Positions 34,792 to 44,450 of a stretch of 64,000 nt of DNA are shown here, piece after piece (the first letter of the stretch is position 1; each line of letters starts with the position of its first letter). A program made the position numbers and the translations under genes. The notes below the pieces were generated by a model, which was given only the letters and a program-made list of their open reading frames with translations, was not told the DNA's origin and did not search any database. Origin of the DNA: Flavobacteriales bacterium (GTDB taxonomy: Bacteria; Bacteroidota; Bacteroidia; Flavobacteriales_D; Crocinitomicaceae); assembly GCA_947462255.1 (NCBI GenBank), contig CANHOA010000003.1:88891-152890 (forward strand), read 5' to 3'.

Positions 34792-35448
34792 TTAGAGTTG
34801 CATTTCAGGAACAAACTCTGGCACAATTAATCTACCTTCTGTTTTTGCTATAATTTCCTCAACGGAAACACCTGGCGCGCGCTCAATTAGGTGAAAAGCG
34901 CCATCAATGATGGAAAGAACGGCTAATTCGGTTACTACTTTTTTGACGCAGGCGACACCAGTAAGTGGCAAGGAACAATTTATGAGTAATTTCGATTCGC
35001 CCGCCTTGTTACTGTGCATCATCGCAACAATAATATTATCAGCAGATGCAACAAGGTCCATTGCGCCACCCATGCCTTTTACCATTTTACCAGGAATCTT
35101 CCAATTAGCAATATCTCCATTTTGTGAAACTTCCATAGCCCCTAAAACAGTTAATTGCACATGTTGCCCACGGATCATCGCGAACGAAGTGGCAGAATCA
35201 AAAAATGCGGCTCCAGGAAGTGTTGTAATGGTTTGTTTTCCGGCATTAATTAGATCGGCATCTTCCTCGCCATCAAATGGGAAAGGACCCATGCCAAGAA
35301 CGCCATTTTCGGATTGGAATTCTACTTCAATGCCACTTGGAATATAATTTGCCACTAAAGTAGGAATGCCAATACCAAGATTTACATACCAACCATTTTG
35401 CAACTCTTGTGCAATTCTTTTCGCGATACCTATTTTGTCAAGTGCCAT
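34792..35448 (-). CDS. scoB: 3-oxoacid CoA-transferase subunit B
   Basis: 218 residues, full length for the beta subunit. The catalytic glutamate that forms the CoA thioester is E47 in the family motif SENGVLGMGP. With ScoA it exchanges CoA between succinyl-CoA and acetoacetate (ketone body use or acetoacetate activation). It begins immediately after the scoA stop. Its place behind cell-wall genes has no evident biochemical logic. Confidence 0.93.
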   Translation of the reverse strand: MALDKIGIAKRIAQELQNGWYVNLGIGIPTLVANYIPSGIEVEFQSENGVLGMGPFPFDGEEDADLINAGKQTITTLPGAAFFDSATSFAMIRGQHVQLTVLGAMEVSQNGDIANWKIPGKMVKGMGGAMDLVASADNIIVAMMHSNKAGESKLLINCSLPLTGVACVKKVVTELAVLSIIDGAFHLIERAPGVSVEEIIAKTEGRLIVPEFVPEMQL

Positions 35449-36147
35449 TTAATCTCTTTTTCTTACTGTTCTCTGTTCAATTCTTTTTTCAAATTCTTTT
35501 CCTTGAAAAATTCGCTGAACAAATATACCTGGTGTGTGAATTTCGTTGGGATCCAATGCACCTACTGGTAACAATTCTTCCACTTCAGCAATCGTTATTT
35601 TACCAGCCATTGCCATTAGCGGATTAAAGTTTCTTGCAGCAGCTTTGTACACTAAATTACCAGCCGTATCTCCTTTCCAAGCCTTAACAATTGCAAAATC
35701 AGCGGTCAGCGCCTCTTCAAGTATGTGTGGTTTCCCATTATAGATGCGAACTTCTTTTCCTTCGGCGATTTCTGTACCAAAACCTGCAGGAGTATAAAAG
35801 GCAGGGATGCCTGCCCCGCCAGCACGGCACCTTTCAGCCAAACTTCCTTGAGGAATTAGGTCAACTTCAAGTTCGCCAGAAAGCATTTGTCGTTCAAATT
35901 CATCGTTTTCACCGACATATGAACTGATCATTTTTTTAATTTGCTTCGTTTCTAATAGCAAGCCGAGACCAAAACCATCTACTCCAGCATTATTAGAAAT
36001 ACAAGTGAGTCTTTTTGTTCCTTTCCGAACCAATTCTCCTATAGAATTCTCAGGAATACCGCACAATCCAAAACCTCCAAGCATTATGGTCATACCATCT
36101 TGTATGCCTATTAGGGCATCTGTTACATTGTCTACAACTTTATTCAT
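35449..36147 (-). CDS. scoA: 3-oxoacid CoA-transferase subunit A
   Basis: 232 residues. The alpha-subunit CoA-binding glycine motif [10 protein letters not shown] is at residues 24-33, and the [18 protein letters not shown] segment ([16 protein letters not shown]) is intact. The gene is three bases downstream of the PBP1A stop and directly abuts scoB, so the two subunits are made together. They should act in the cytoplasm on succinyl-CoA and acetoacetate. Confidence 0.93.
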   Translation of the reverse strand: MNKVVDNVTDALIGIQDGMTIMLGGFGLCGIPENSIGELVRKGTKRLTCISNNAGVDGFGLGLLLETKQIKKMISSYVGENDEFERQMLSGELEVDLIPQGSLAERCRAGGAGIPAFYTPAGFGTEIAEGKEVRIYNGKPHILEEALTADFAIVKAWKGDTAGNLVYKAAARNFNPLMAMAGKITIAEVEELLPVGALDPNEIHTPGIFVQRIFQGKEFEKRIEQRTVRKRD

Positions 36148-36150
36148 CTA

Positions 36151-38640
36151 CTAAAAATCATTATCAAAGGGTACATCTCCTTCGTCAATTACTTCTTCCG
36201 GGATAATTGCATCAGAACAAGCATATCTTCTAATATCATAGTCTGATGGTTCAGAAAAATCCAGTGTCGATAAACCAATATGGGTATCCTTATAAACCTG
36301 CTTCATATAAAAGCCATAAATAGGCAAGGCCATTCTCGCTCCCTGGCCATAATTCATAGACTTAAACCGCACTGACCGATCTTCTGCCCCAACCCAAACA
36401 CCGGTAACTAAATCTGGTGTAATTCCAATAAACCAGCCGTCCGAATTATTTTGAGTTGTTCCGGTTTTCCCTGCTGTAGGGGCAATAGGGCCGTATTTAC
36501 CACCCCTAAGGCTTGCGCCGGTTCCTCTTTCCACCACTCCTTTCATCATTTTCAGTATTTCGAATGCAACCGTTGAATTAAGGGCCTGATTTTTATCTTC
36601 AGTAGCCTCATAAATAACTTTTCCGTTCCGGTCTTCAATTCGGGCAATAATGGTAGGCTTAACATAAACACCATGATTAGGGAAAATACATTGCGCCGCA
36701 ACAAGCTCATAAAGAGAAAGGTCCATGCTCCCTAAACACATAGAAGGCACGACATCTTCTGCTCTAAGATCGATACCAACTGCATTGAGTAATTTCTCTA
36801 TTTGGTATGGCCCCCCTGTTTTTTTAAGTGGATTATAATCTCCCATTCTAGCCATTACAGCCACGGTTGTTGGGTTAGATGATAAAGCAAGTCCATCTCT
36901 CATTGTTGCGGCGGGCTTTCCCTCGGGGCAGTATTTACCGACAACACTATTATTATTATCTACTAAATTAAGGCAATATTCTCCAGCCCCAAAAGAGGTA
37001 CAAGGGTTAACCACATTCATAGAAAGAGCAGCAGCATAAACGAAGGGTTTAATGGTAGAACCCACTTGTCTTTTTCCTAATCTAACATGGTCATACGCAA
37101 AATTGGAAAAATTAATACCACCCACCCATGCCCTTACAAAACCAGTTCCAGGCTCAATAGAAACTAGTCCAGCATGTAAAAACGATTTGTAATAACGGAT
37201 TGAGTCATTTGGTGACATTATGGTATCACATTTCCCCCTCCATGAAAAGACACTCATTGCTACTTTTCGGTTAAAATTTTCTAAGATTTCCTCTTCACTA
37301 AAACCATTATTTACTAAATGCTTATATCGATCAGTAGATTTTCTTGCATTTTTCATAATTTGATTAACCATGTCTTGATTAATATCATTTGAAAAGGGAT
37401 AATTTTTTAACCCCCGATTATTTTGGTTAAAGGCAGGCTGCAATGTCTTTTTTATATGGTCTTCTACTGCCTTTTCGGCATAAACTTGCATGTGAGAATT
37501 TATGGTAGTATAAATTTTAAGTCCATCACTATAAATATCATACGGTCTACCGTCTTCTCTGGCAATTTTCAAAACCCCGTTATTTTTCTCTAATAAAAGG
37601 TTTGAAACTTCCTTTCTTAAAGATTCTTTAAAATAGGCTCCGGCACCATTTTTATGGTCAACAACTTGATAATTAACGCTTAGTGGGAGCTTTGATAGGG
37701 AGTCGTATTCTTTTCTGCTTAGTTTGCTAAGTATAGCAGTATTATTATCATCGCTATTTTTCATCCACTGAAACAACACTTGATTTCTTCGTTCCAAAGA
37801 TCTTATAGAATCATTCGCTCTTCTTTCTAGAATTTGTTCATTTGTAACAGCATTTGGGTTAATTTCTAAGCTAGCCGCAATTTTTTCACGGTAGTTTGTT
37901 GCCGCGTGCTTGTAAGGATTGTAAAGGCTAGGATTTTTACACATACCAACAAGCATGGCGGCCTCAATTTTTGATAAATCCTTAGGTTTCTTATTAAAAT
38001 ATACTTTGGATGCATTTTCAATACCAACAGCATTGTACAAAAAATCAAATTGGTTGAGGTACATGGTAATAATTTCCTCTTTGGTATAAATTGATTCTAG
38101 ACGCGTTGCAATTATGTTTTCTCTAGCCTTTTCGTTTAAGCGATTTAATTTACCCAATATACCGCTGTAATTAGAACTCGATTGCTCCCCATTTGCTCGG
38201 GCAATTTCATCACGTTGACGTTGTTGAAGCGTAAACAAAAGCTTTGCTAATTGTTGTGGTATTGTAGATGCCCCACCAGCTCTTCCTAAAGAAGAAAAAG
38301 ACCTAGCAATGGACCTAAAATCTACACCTGAATGCTTCATAAAGCGTTCATCTTCAGTGGCTATAAGTGCGTCAAATACATAAGGCGAAATATCTTTGTA
38401 ATTAGCACTGGTTCTATTTATTTGCCAATAGCGCCCAATAGTATCACCTTCTTGTCCAAGGATAAGAGAAGCCTGCAGTTCTGGTGGATTATCTAGCATT
38501 GAAACAGGGGGCAAGTCATCTTCAGATTGAAAAAGAAGGAGACTAGCAACAATAAGAAAGGGAAAAAGGGCAAATGCCCAAAAAACGTAAGTAAACAGTT
38601 TTCTTTTTGATTCAGAAAGCACCAACGGATTATTTTTCAT
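36151..38640 (-). CDS. Class A penicillin-binding protein 1A (glycosyltransferase plus transpeptidase)
   Basis: 829 residues anchored by one N-terminal membrane segment (about 18-37). The GT51 domain has its catalytic Glu96 in IATEDERF and the motif GGASTIPQQLAK at 122-133. The transpeptidase domain shows STIK (SxxK), SSNPTT (SxN-type) and KTGTTQ. It polymerises lipid II and cross-links peptides in the periplasm. It lies 23 bases after rodA, so the elongasome operon carries both a SEDS/PBP2 pair and a class A enzyme. The acidic C-terminal tail (DEGDVPFDNDF) is notable. Confidence 0.92.
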   Translation of the reverse strand: MKNNPLVLSESKRKLFTYVFWAFALFPFLIVASLLLFQSEDDLPPVSMLDNPPELQASLILGQEGDTIGRYWQINRTSANYKDISPYVFDALIATEDERFMKHSGVDFRSIARSFSSLGRAGGASTIPQQLAKLLFTLQQRQRDEIARANGEQSSSNYSGILGKLNRLNEKARENIIATRLESIYTKEEIITMYLNQFDFLYNAVGIENASKVYFNKKPKDLSKIEAAMLVGMCKNPSLYNPYKHAATNYREKIAASLEINPNAVTNEQILERRANDSIRSLERRNQVLFQWMKNSDDNNTAILSKLSRKEYDSLSKLPLSVNYQVVDHKNGAGAYFKESLRKEVSNLLLEKNNGVLKIAREDGRPYDIYSDGLKIYTTINSHMQVYAEKAVEDHIKKTLQPAFNQNNRGLKNYPFSNDINQDMVNQIMKNARKSTDRYKHLVNNGFSEEEILENFNRKVAMSVFSWRGKCDTIMSPNDSIRYYKSFLHAGLVSIEPGTGFVRAWVGGINFSNFAYDHVRLGKRQVGSTIKPFVYAAALSMNVVNPCTSFGAGEYCLNLVDNNNSVVGKYCPEGKPAATMRDGLALSSNPTTVAVMARMGDYNPLKKTGGPYQIEKLLNAVGIDLRAEDVVPSMCLGSMDLSLYELVAAQCIFPNHGVYVKPTIIARIEDRNGKVIYEATEDKNQALNSTVAFEILKMMKGVVERGTGASLRGGKYGPIAPTAGKTGTTQNNSDGWFIGITPDLVTGVWVGAEDRSVRFKSMNYGQGARMALPIYGFYMKQVYKDTHIGLSTLDFSEPSDYDIRRYACSDAIIPEEVIDEGDVPFDNDF

Positions 38641-38663
38641 ACCCTAAAATTACAGATTAATCA

Positions 38664-40058
38664 TTATAAAACATCTATTCTTTGGCTATCTAATTTGAGT
38701 AAGATAAACACCATAATACAAAAAGATAAAATGGAAGACCCTCCATAACTAAAAAAAGGCAGTGGAATCCCAATAACTGGCGCAAATCCAATGTTCATTC
38801 CAATATTAATAGCAAAATGATAAAACAAGATCATAGCCACACAGTAGGCATAAATTCGATTAAACGGTGCGCGCTGTCTTTCAGCAATAAAAACAATTCG
38901 TAACAGCATAAACAGATATGTGGCAACTAAGACAATGCTGCCCATAAAACCCCATTCTTCAGCAAAGGGGCAAAAAATAAAATCTGTTTCGCTTTCAGGC
39001 ACGTGGTTGCTTTCAATACTAGAAACCGAAGCCCCCATATAACCTTTGCCAAGCGCACCCCCAGAGCCCACTGCAGCCATGGCGCGATTGCGATTATAAT
39101 CTCCACCATCAGGGTCTTCTTTTAATCCTAACACCAATTCAATCCGATTCCGCTGATGTTTTGCTAATCCTGAAAAGGCCTTGTCAACAAACAGGCTAAT
39201 GCTTGCCGTAATCACAAAACCTAAAGCAATAACCAAAATCATCCTAGGCCGATCTCTTTTACTAGAAATCCTGCGAATAAAGAGGAGCAACAAAAGAGAA
39301 ATTGATCCAAGCGTTAAAACGACACCTGTTGATCCTTGTAACGGATTATTTGGGAAGCCCCACAAATAAAATTGCACATTACTTAAAACCAAGGTGATTA
39401 TACACAAGAAAAGAAAAACAAATAAAACGGGTATAAAGTGGTTTCCCAACCATGTGGATTTAAATTTAATACCTGGGATCGTGTTTAAAATACGCAAAAT
39501 GATAGGGTCAAAAGTTAAACCCTCCCGGTACATTACAAAAAGAAACGAGCTAAAAACCACCAATGTTCCTGCATCGGGTTGAAGCGCAATAAGAAACGCG
39601 GGAACAAATAATATGAGGCAAGCCGTCAAAACCGTTTTGATGGTTTGAAACGTTACAACAAGCTCACTAATATATTTTGATAAAAGAAGTGCCGTTGCAA
39701 TTTTAGCGAATTCAGCAGGCTGTACCCCGAGCGAACCAACTCCAAGCCACGCCCTAGCGCCATTTATAGGGGGCATAAAAAGGACAATAACCAGTAAAAC
39801 AAGTACGCTAATGTAAACTGGCAGTGCAATTTTACTGTAATAATCAGCATCGATTAAAAAAATAAGAAGTCCAACAAAAAAAGAAGCCCCCAACCAAATA
39901 ATTTGTTTGCCATATTTTTCGCTAAACGCAAAAATACTAGGGTTTTCTTCATTAAAAGCAACAGAATAGACGGTTGCTAGGCCTAGAAAAACCAAGATCA
40001 TAAAAGATATAAACAATGGCCAGTCTAATTTAGACAGTAGAGAATCGTTTTTTCTCAT
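38664..40058 (-). CDS. rodA: RodA, SEDS-family peptidoglycan polymerase
   Basis: 464 residues with at least ten membrane segments and the SEDS signature GIPLPFFSYGGSS near the C-terminus. It is longer than the roughly 370 residues of E. coli RodA because of extra hydrophobic sequence in the middle (around 195-285), a feature often seen in Bacteroidetes. It polymerises lipid II for lateral wall growth together with PBP2. It overlaps the PBP2 gene by four bases, which fits a fixed one-to-one complex. Confidence 0.93.
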   Translation of the reverse strand: MRKNDSLLSKLDWPLFISFMILVFLGLATVYSVAFNEENPSIFAFSEKYGKQIIWLGASFFVGLLIFLIDADYYSKIALPVYISVLVLLVIVLFMPPINGARAWLGVGSLGVQPAEFAKIATALLLSKYISELVVTFQTIKTVLTACLILFVPAFLIALQPDAGTLVVFSSFLFVMYREGLTFDPIILRILNTIPGIKFKSTWLGNHFIPVLFVFLFLCIITLVLSNVQFYLWGFPNNPLQGSTGVVLTLGSISLLLLLFIRRISSKRDRPRMILVIALGFVITASISLFVDKAFSGLAKHQRNRIELVLGLKEDPDGGDYNRNRAMAAVGSGGALGKGYMGASVSSIESNHVPESETDFIFCPFAEEWGFMGSIVLVATYLFMLLRIVFIAERQRAPFNRIYAYCVAMILFYHFAINIGMNIGFAPVIGIPLPFFSYGGSSILSFCIMVFILLKLDSQRIDVL

Positions 40059-41920
40059 GGTTTATTAAAATTAGACAATGTTGCTTCAATAATTCGTTTT
40101 TCCTTATCACTATCAGATATTTTGGACAATAAGTACTTCTCAATGATTAAACTGGCTATTGGCGCCGCCCATGTTCCACCAGCCCCGGCATTTTCAACAA
40201 AAATAGCGAGTGCAATTTTTGGGTTTTCCATAGGGGCAAAGGCAATAAAAACAGAATGGTCTTCCCCTTGTGAATTTTGAACGGTCCCTGTTTTACCACA
40301 GACCATGATGTCTTTTAGACGCGCAGCACTGCCTGTTCCACCAGGTTCATTAACCACTCGTCTCATTCCTTCAATTACTGCTGAAAAATTCTTTGCTTCC
40401 ACCATAGTATAGTTTTTCTTTTGGTATACTGGAAGGGGGCCGCTATCACCAATAGACTTTACAAAATGTGGTTCTATGTACCAACCCTTATTGGCAATTA
40501 TTGCTGCAATATTTGCCATTTGCAAAGGAGTTAGCTTAATTTCTCCTTGTCCGATTGAGATGGATCTAATAGTTGAAAATGCCCATTGATGCCGTCCATA
40601 AATACGATCGTAGTATTTCGAGTCTGGAATAAGCCCCGGGCGTTGTCCAGACACATCGGTTTCTAATTTTTTGCCCAGGCCAAAGCTATTCATATAGCTA
40701 TGCCATAGATTAAGCCCTATTTCGGCATCTGTAAAAGTGTTTTTACTTTTACGTTGCTGTATAACTTTCCTCACAACAGCATAAAAATAAGGATTACATG
40801 AATATTGCACGGCTTGTGCCACACCCGAGGCGTTGGGATGATTGTGACAACCAACAACACTTTTATTACAAGGAAAGCCGGTGTCTTCGGTAATAACACC
40901 TTCTTGTAAAGCAATGAGTGATTGAACAAGTTTAAAAATAGATCCTGGCGGGTATTCTGCTTGTAAGGGACGGGGAAAAAGAGGCTTGTTTATGTCTGTT
41001 GCTAATTTGGGGTAGTTTAGACCAATATTTCTTCTGCCCACTAATAGATTTGGGTCAAATGACGGTGCGGAAATCATTGCTAATATTTCCCCGCTTTCAG
41101 GCTCAATAGCAACAATGCATCCCTTTTTATTTTGCATTAATAACTCCCCATATGCTTGCAGCGTAATATCCATACCAAGCTTTAGTCCGGGCGCTTGTTT
41201 TGCAATTGTATCGTATTTACCATTAGCATAAGATTCAATAGGATTATTCATTGCTGAGGTTACAACATATCGAATACCTTTTCTGCCGCGTAATTCTTTT
41301 TCATAAAATCGTTCAATACCTGAGCGCCCAATATTACTCCCAGGCCTGTAAAAACGATCTTTATCAATTTCTTTTCTTGTTGCCTCATTCAAATAGCCCA
41401 AAATATTTGCTCCATTAGAAAACGGGTAGCTGCGCATGCTTGTTACTTCCTCATAAAAACCAGGAAAGTTATCTAAATGAAGCGCGATATTCGTAATTTC
41501 TTCTAGGCTTAGTTCCTTTAAAAAAGGATATGCCCTTTTCTTTTGATAATTAGGCGTTTTCTTTCCACTGCTTTTATTCCGATATACTCCTTCCCCTTCC
41601 TTAATTTCCGCAAATCGCTCACGAACTTGAATGGGTGTCCAATTAAGTAATTTCGCAAAGGCAATTGTATCTAATCGGGAAATATTATTTTCAATGAACA
41701 TGAGGTTATAATATGTTTTATTAGAAACAATTTTAAGACCGTTACGATCAAAAATAACGGCTCTAGGGGGTAAAATTTCCTTTCTTTTCTCCGCGATTTC
41801 TTGAGCTCTAAGCACCCATGTATCGTCTATTACTTGCATATAAAATAATCGCAATGAATAGAGCACACCGATTACTAAAATAAAAAGGACAATAATATAT
41901 TTTCGATTTGCGATGTTCAT
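40055..41920 (-). CDS. mrdA: Penicillin-binding protein 2 (elongation transpeptidase)
   Basis: 621 residues. One membrane anchor (about 8-27) is followed by the pedestal region (RSYPFSNGANILGYL, RSGIERFYE) and the transpeptidase domain with S327-IF-K330 (SxxK), S374-C-N376 (SxN) and GKTGTVQ (KTG). It cross-links the strands made by RodA in the elongasome. Its stop overlaps the rodA start, and it follows mreD by six bases. The order mreB-mreC-mreD-mrdA-rodA is the classic one. Confidence 0.94.
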   Translation of the reverse strand: MNIANRKYIIVLFILVIGVLYSLRLFYMQVIDDTWVLRAQEIAEKRKEILPPRAVIFDRNGLKIVSNKTYYNLMFIENNISRLDTIAFAKLLNWTPIQVRERFAEIKEGEGVYRNKSSGKKTPNYQKKRAYPFLKELSLEEITNIALHLDNFPGFYEEVTSMRSYPFSNGANILGYLNEATRKEIDKDRFYRPGSNIGRSGIERFYEKELRGRKGIRYVVTSAMNNPIESYANGKYDTIAKQAPGLKLGMDITLQAYGELLMQNKKGCIVAIEPESGEILAMISAPSFDPNLLVGRRNIGLNYPKLATDINKPLFPRPLQAEYPPGSIFKLVQSLIALQEGVITEDTGFPCNKSVVGCHNHPNASGVAQAVQYSCNPYFYAVVRKVIQQRKSKNTFTDAEIGLNLWHSYMNSFGLGKKLETDVSGQRPGLIPDSKYYDRIYGRHQWAFSTIRSISIGQGEIKLTPLQMANIAAIIANKGWYIEPHFVKSIGDSGPLPVYQKKNYTMVEAKNFSAVIEGMRRVVNEPGGTGSAARLKDIMVCGKTGTVQNSQGEDHSVFIAFAPMENPKIALAIFVENAGAGGTWAAPIASLIIEKYLLSKISDSDKEKRIIEATLSNFNKP

Positions 41921-41926
41921 TATCCT

Positions 41927-42439
41927 TTATTTTTTACTTCTCCGAAAAAAAAACACTTGCATAAGCAAACTAAACAAATAGATTATTAAAAAGGAGAGTA
42001 TTATTTTTTGCAGTGTATAAAGAAAACTCTTAAAAGAAAAGGCTTCAAGTATAAAAAACCAGCTATTATGAATTAGTAATAGCGCCCCAAAAGCAGAAAA
42101 ATACCAGAGGTGACCCATATCATAATAAGTTGGTGTTTTCAGCGGGTCATACTCTTCTCTAGGCGAAAAAAACTTAAAAATAATAGGTCTAAGATAAGCC
42201 ATTAAGAGCAGAGAAGAGGCATGAAGCCCATATGTGTTTGAGAATACATCAACAATAGCACCCATGCCAAAAGCAAGGGCCATACTAACAAAAAGATTAA
42301 TTTCAAAAGGAAGTAAAAACACATATAATGGGCACATTAATAAGTGTATGCCAAAACCAAGTTCAATCTGATTAAAAATAAATATTTGAAGAAAGACAAA
42401 TAGAATAAAGCGAAAGAAACCAACAATAATTATATTCAT
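41927..42439 (-). CDS. mreD: MreD, rod shape-determining membrane protein
   Basis: 170 residues with about five hydrophobic segments and typical content for MreD. The sequence is poorly conserved in general, so the assignment rests mainly on its place between mreC and mrdA. It links MreC and the RodA/PBP2 synthase at the inner membrane. It overlaps the mreC end by four bases. Confidence 0.88.
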   Translation of the reverse strand: MNIIIVGFFRFILFVFLQIFIFNQIELGFGIHLLMCPLYVFLLPFEINLFVSMALAFGMGAIVDVFSNTYGLHASSLLLMAYLRPIIFKFFSPREEYDPLKTPTYYDMGHLWYFSAFGALLLIHNSWFFILEAFSFKSFLYTLQKIILSFLIIYLFSLLMQVFFFRRSKK

Positions 42440-43284
42440 AAAGTGGGTTCTTTTGCATTGTTTGGTATTTTCTTTTCTAAATCACGCTGCTCTTCAATAA
42501 ATAAATTTTTAATAACATATACCCGGTCTAAGCGGCGATAATCTTCACTAAATCTTACAACAACATCCCATAAAGGTTTGCCCTCTACTGGTCTCAGTTT
42601 TTCTACGTAACCAACTAGTAATCCTTTCGGAAAGACCCCTGAACCGCCCTTTGTAACCACTTTTGATCCCTTTCTAATCTTCACATCATTGGTAATTCCA
42701 GTAATAGAACAACGACGCGGGTCTTTTCCATCCCACTTCAGAAAACCGTAAAGGTTGATTGGTAAAATCAAAACATCAATGTTTATATTTTGTGTCAAAA
42801 CGGATTTAACTACGGAATAATGCTCACTGGTATTATGAATCACTCCCACAACGCCTTTTTGAGAAAAGACTCCCATGCCACGTTTGATCCCCTGTAGTTC
42901 CCCACCATCTATGGTAAAATAGTTATTTAATTTTCCGGTATTGGAATTGGTGATCAAACAAGAAATAAAATCATATTGTTGTGCGTATGTGGTATCCGAA
43001 ACTTTAAACAAGTGACGGTTAATTTGGTAAAGATTATTAATTGTTTTTTTACGAAGCGCGACATTTTCAAGCTGTAGTTTTTTATTTGTATTTTCCAATT
43101 CAAAATGTTTCATAATACCATACCGAAGGGCAAATGATTTCCCCCCAAAGTACGAAGCACTAGTAAGGTATTGGCTTTGTGGAAAACTTAAATATTGCAC
43201 ATAGGTGGATATAGCGAATACTTGTAGGATAATAAAAACTAAGAAAACACGAAATCGCTTAAAAAAGGCAATAAGTTGTTGCAT
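42436..43284 (-). CDS. mreC: MreC, rod shape-determining protein
   Basis: 282 residues from ATG 43284; an upstream TTG two codons earlier lies inside a -7 promoter box and is not used. One N-terminal membrane segment is followed by a coiled-coil (ELENTNKKLQLENVALRKK) and the periplasmic beta domain (GMGVFSQKGVVGVI, VTKGGSGVFPKGLLVG), all hallmarks of MreC. It activates PBP2/RodA. The 60-base gap to mreB and the -7 box suggest that mreC can also be transcribed separately from mreB. Confidence 0.92.
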   Translation of the reverse strand: MQQLIAFFKRFRVFLVFIILQVFAISTYVQYLSFPQSQYLTSASYFGGKSFALRYGIMKHFELENTNKKLQLENVALRKKTINNLYQINRHLFKVSDTTYAQQYDFISCLITNSNTGKLNNYFTIDGGELQGIKRGMGVFSQKGVVGVIHNTSEHYSVVKSVLTQNINIDVLILPINLYGFLKWDGKDPRRCSITGITNDVKIRKGSKVVTKGGSGVFPKGLLVGYVEKLRPVEGKPLWDVVVRFSEDYRRLDRVYVIKNLFIEEQRDLEKKIPNNAKEPTL

Positions 43285-43287
43285 ATA

Positions 43288-43295
43288 CAAAAGTA
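43288..43295 (-). promoter_or_regulatory. -7 box (TACTTTTG) directly upstream of mreC
   Basis: The minus strand reads TACTTTTG, an exact TAnnTTTG, only three bases before ATG 43284. If used, the mRNA would be leaderless. No TTG at -33 is evident. Confidence 0.4.
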
Positions 43296-43344
43296 GAAAA
43301 GTCCACGAAATATAGAGGTGTTAAGCGCAGAAATCTATAACTTC

Positions 43345-44370
43345 TTAATCTCGGATAAGGAATTGATAACGCGAAATGTTTTTTAGAGCGATACTTGTTC
43401 CACGAGCAACGGCTCTTAAAGGGTCTTCAGCTATATGAACCGGCAGTTTAGTTTTCGCAGAAATACGCTTATCTAAGCCCCTCAACATAGACCCTCCCCC
43501 TGCTAAATAGATACCGGTTTTGTAAATGTCTGCCGCTAATTCCGGCGGAGTCATTGACAAGGCACTTAGTATTGCCTCTTCAATTTTAGAGATGGTTTTA
43601 TCTAATGCACCAGCAATTTCATCATACGTTACAATTATTTCTTTTGGAATTCCTGTCATCAAATCTCGTCCTCTAACAGCAAACGGATTAGGTGGATTTT
43701 CTAATTCAGTTAAGGCCGATCCCACTTCTATTTTTATTTGTTCTGCCGTGCGTTCTCCAACAAGAATATTATGTTGTCTGCGCATGTATTCTTCGATATC
43801 GTTTGTAAAATCGTCTCCAGCAATACGTATTGACTTATCGCAGACAATTCCTCCAAGTGCAATAACAGCGATTTCAGATGTTCCGCCTCCAATATCAATT
43901 ATCATATTTCCCATTGGCTCTTCCACATCGATACCGATTCCTATTGCAGCGGCCATCGGTTCATGAATAAGGTAAACCTCCTTTGCCCCCGCATGTTCTG
44001 CCGAATCTCTTACCGCTCTTTTTTCCACCTCTGTAATTCCAGAAGGAATACAAATAACCATTCGCAAACTTGGATTAAACAAGCTTCTACCTGGGTTGAT
44101 CATCTTAATCATTCCTCGGATCATCTGTTCGGCACTTTGAAAGTCAGCAATAACACCATCTTTTAAAGGGCGAACGGTCTCAATTAATTTATGAGTTTTA
44201 CCGTGCATTTGCTGTGCCTTTTTGCCAATAGCAACAATTTTACCGGTTTGAATGTCTCTTGCAACAATAGAGGGCTCATCAACGACCACTTTATCATTCC
44301 ATATTATAAGTGTATTGGCTGTTCCCAAGTCAATAGCAATTTCTTGCGTTAAAAAACTAAATAGCCCCAT
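43345..44370 (-). CDS. mreB: MreB, actin-like cell shape protein
   Basis: 341 residues, the usual length. The actin-fold phosphate motifs are present: AIDLGTANTLI near residue 12, MIDIGGGTSEIAVI in the middle and YLAGGGSMLRGLD near the end. MreB polymerises under the inner membrane and orients lateral wall synthesis. It is the first gene of a long minus-strand run that continues through mreC, mreD, mrdA, rodA and PBP1A. A -7 box lies 72 bases upstream at the end of purH. Confidence 0.96.
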   Translation of the reverse strand: MGLFSFLTQEIAIDLGTANTLIIWNDKVVVDEPSIVARDIQTGKIVAIGKKAQQMHGKTHKLIETVRPLKDGVIADFQSAEQMIRGMIKMINPGRSLFNPSLRMVICIPSGITEVEKRAVRDSAEHAGAKEVYLIHEPMAAAIGIGIDVEEPMGNMIIDIGGGTSEIAVIALGGIVCDKSIRIAGDDFTNDIEEYMRRQHNILVGERTAEQIKIEVGSALTELENPPNPFAVRGRDLMTGIPKEIIVTYDEIAGALDKTISKIEEAILSALSMTPPELAADIYKTGIYLAGGGSMLRGLDKRISAKTKLPVHIAEDPLRAVARGTSIALKNISRYQFLIRD

Positions 44371-44442
44371 TTTACTATAAAAAAAATATGATTGAATAAT
44401 TAATACAAAGAAAAAACAAAAAAAGGGATTTTTCTAATAAAA

Positions 44443-44450
44443 CAAAGTTA
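44443..44450 (-). promoter_or_regulatory. -7 box (TAACTTTG) for the mre operon
   Basis: The minus strand reads TAACTTTG, an exact TAnnTTTG, overlapping the last codon of purH and 72 bases before the mreB ATG. No -33 TTG is evident. Confidence 0.45.

Noticed and set aside
34907-35347. 146-codon plus-strand open frame
   Set aside because: It is antisense to scoB, which is fully conserved.
43526-43966. 146-codon plus-strand open frame
   Set aside because: It lies wholly inside mreB on the other strand; low-complexity Ser/Ile/Pro content typical of a shadow frame.
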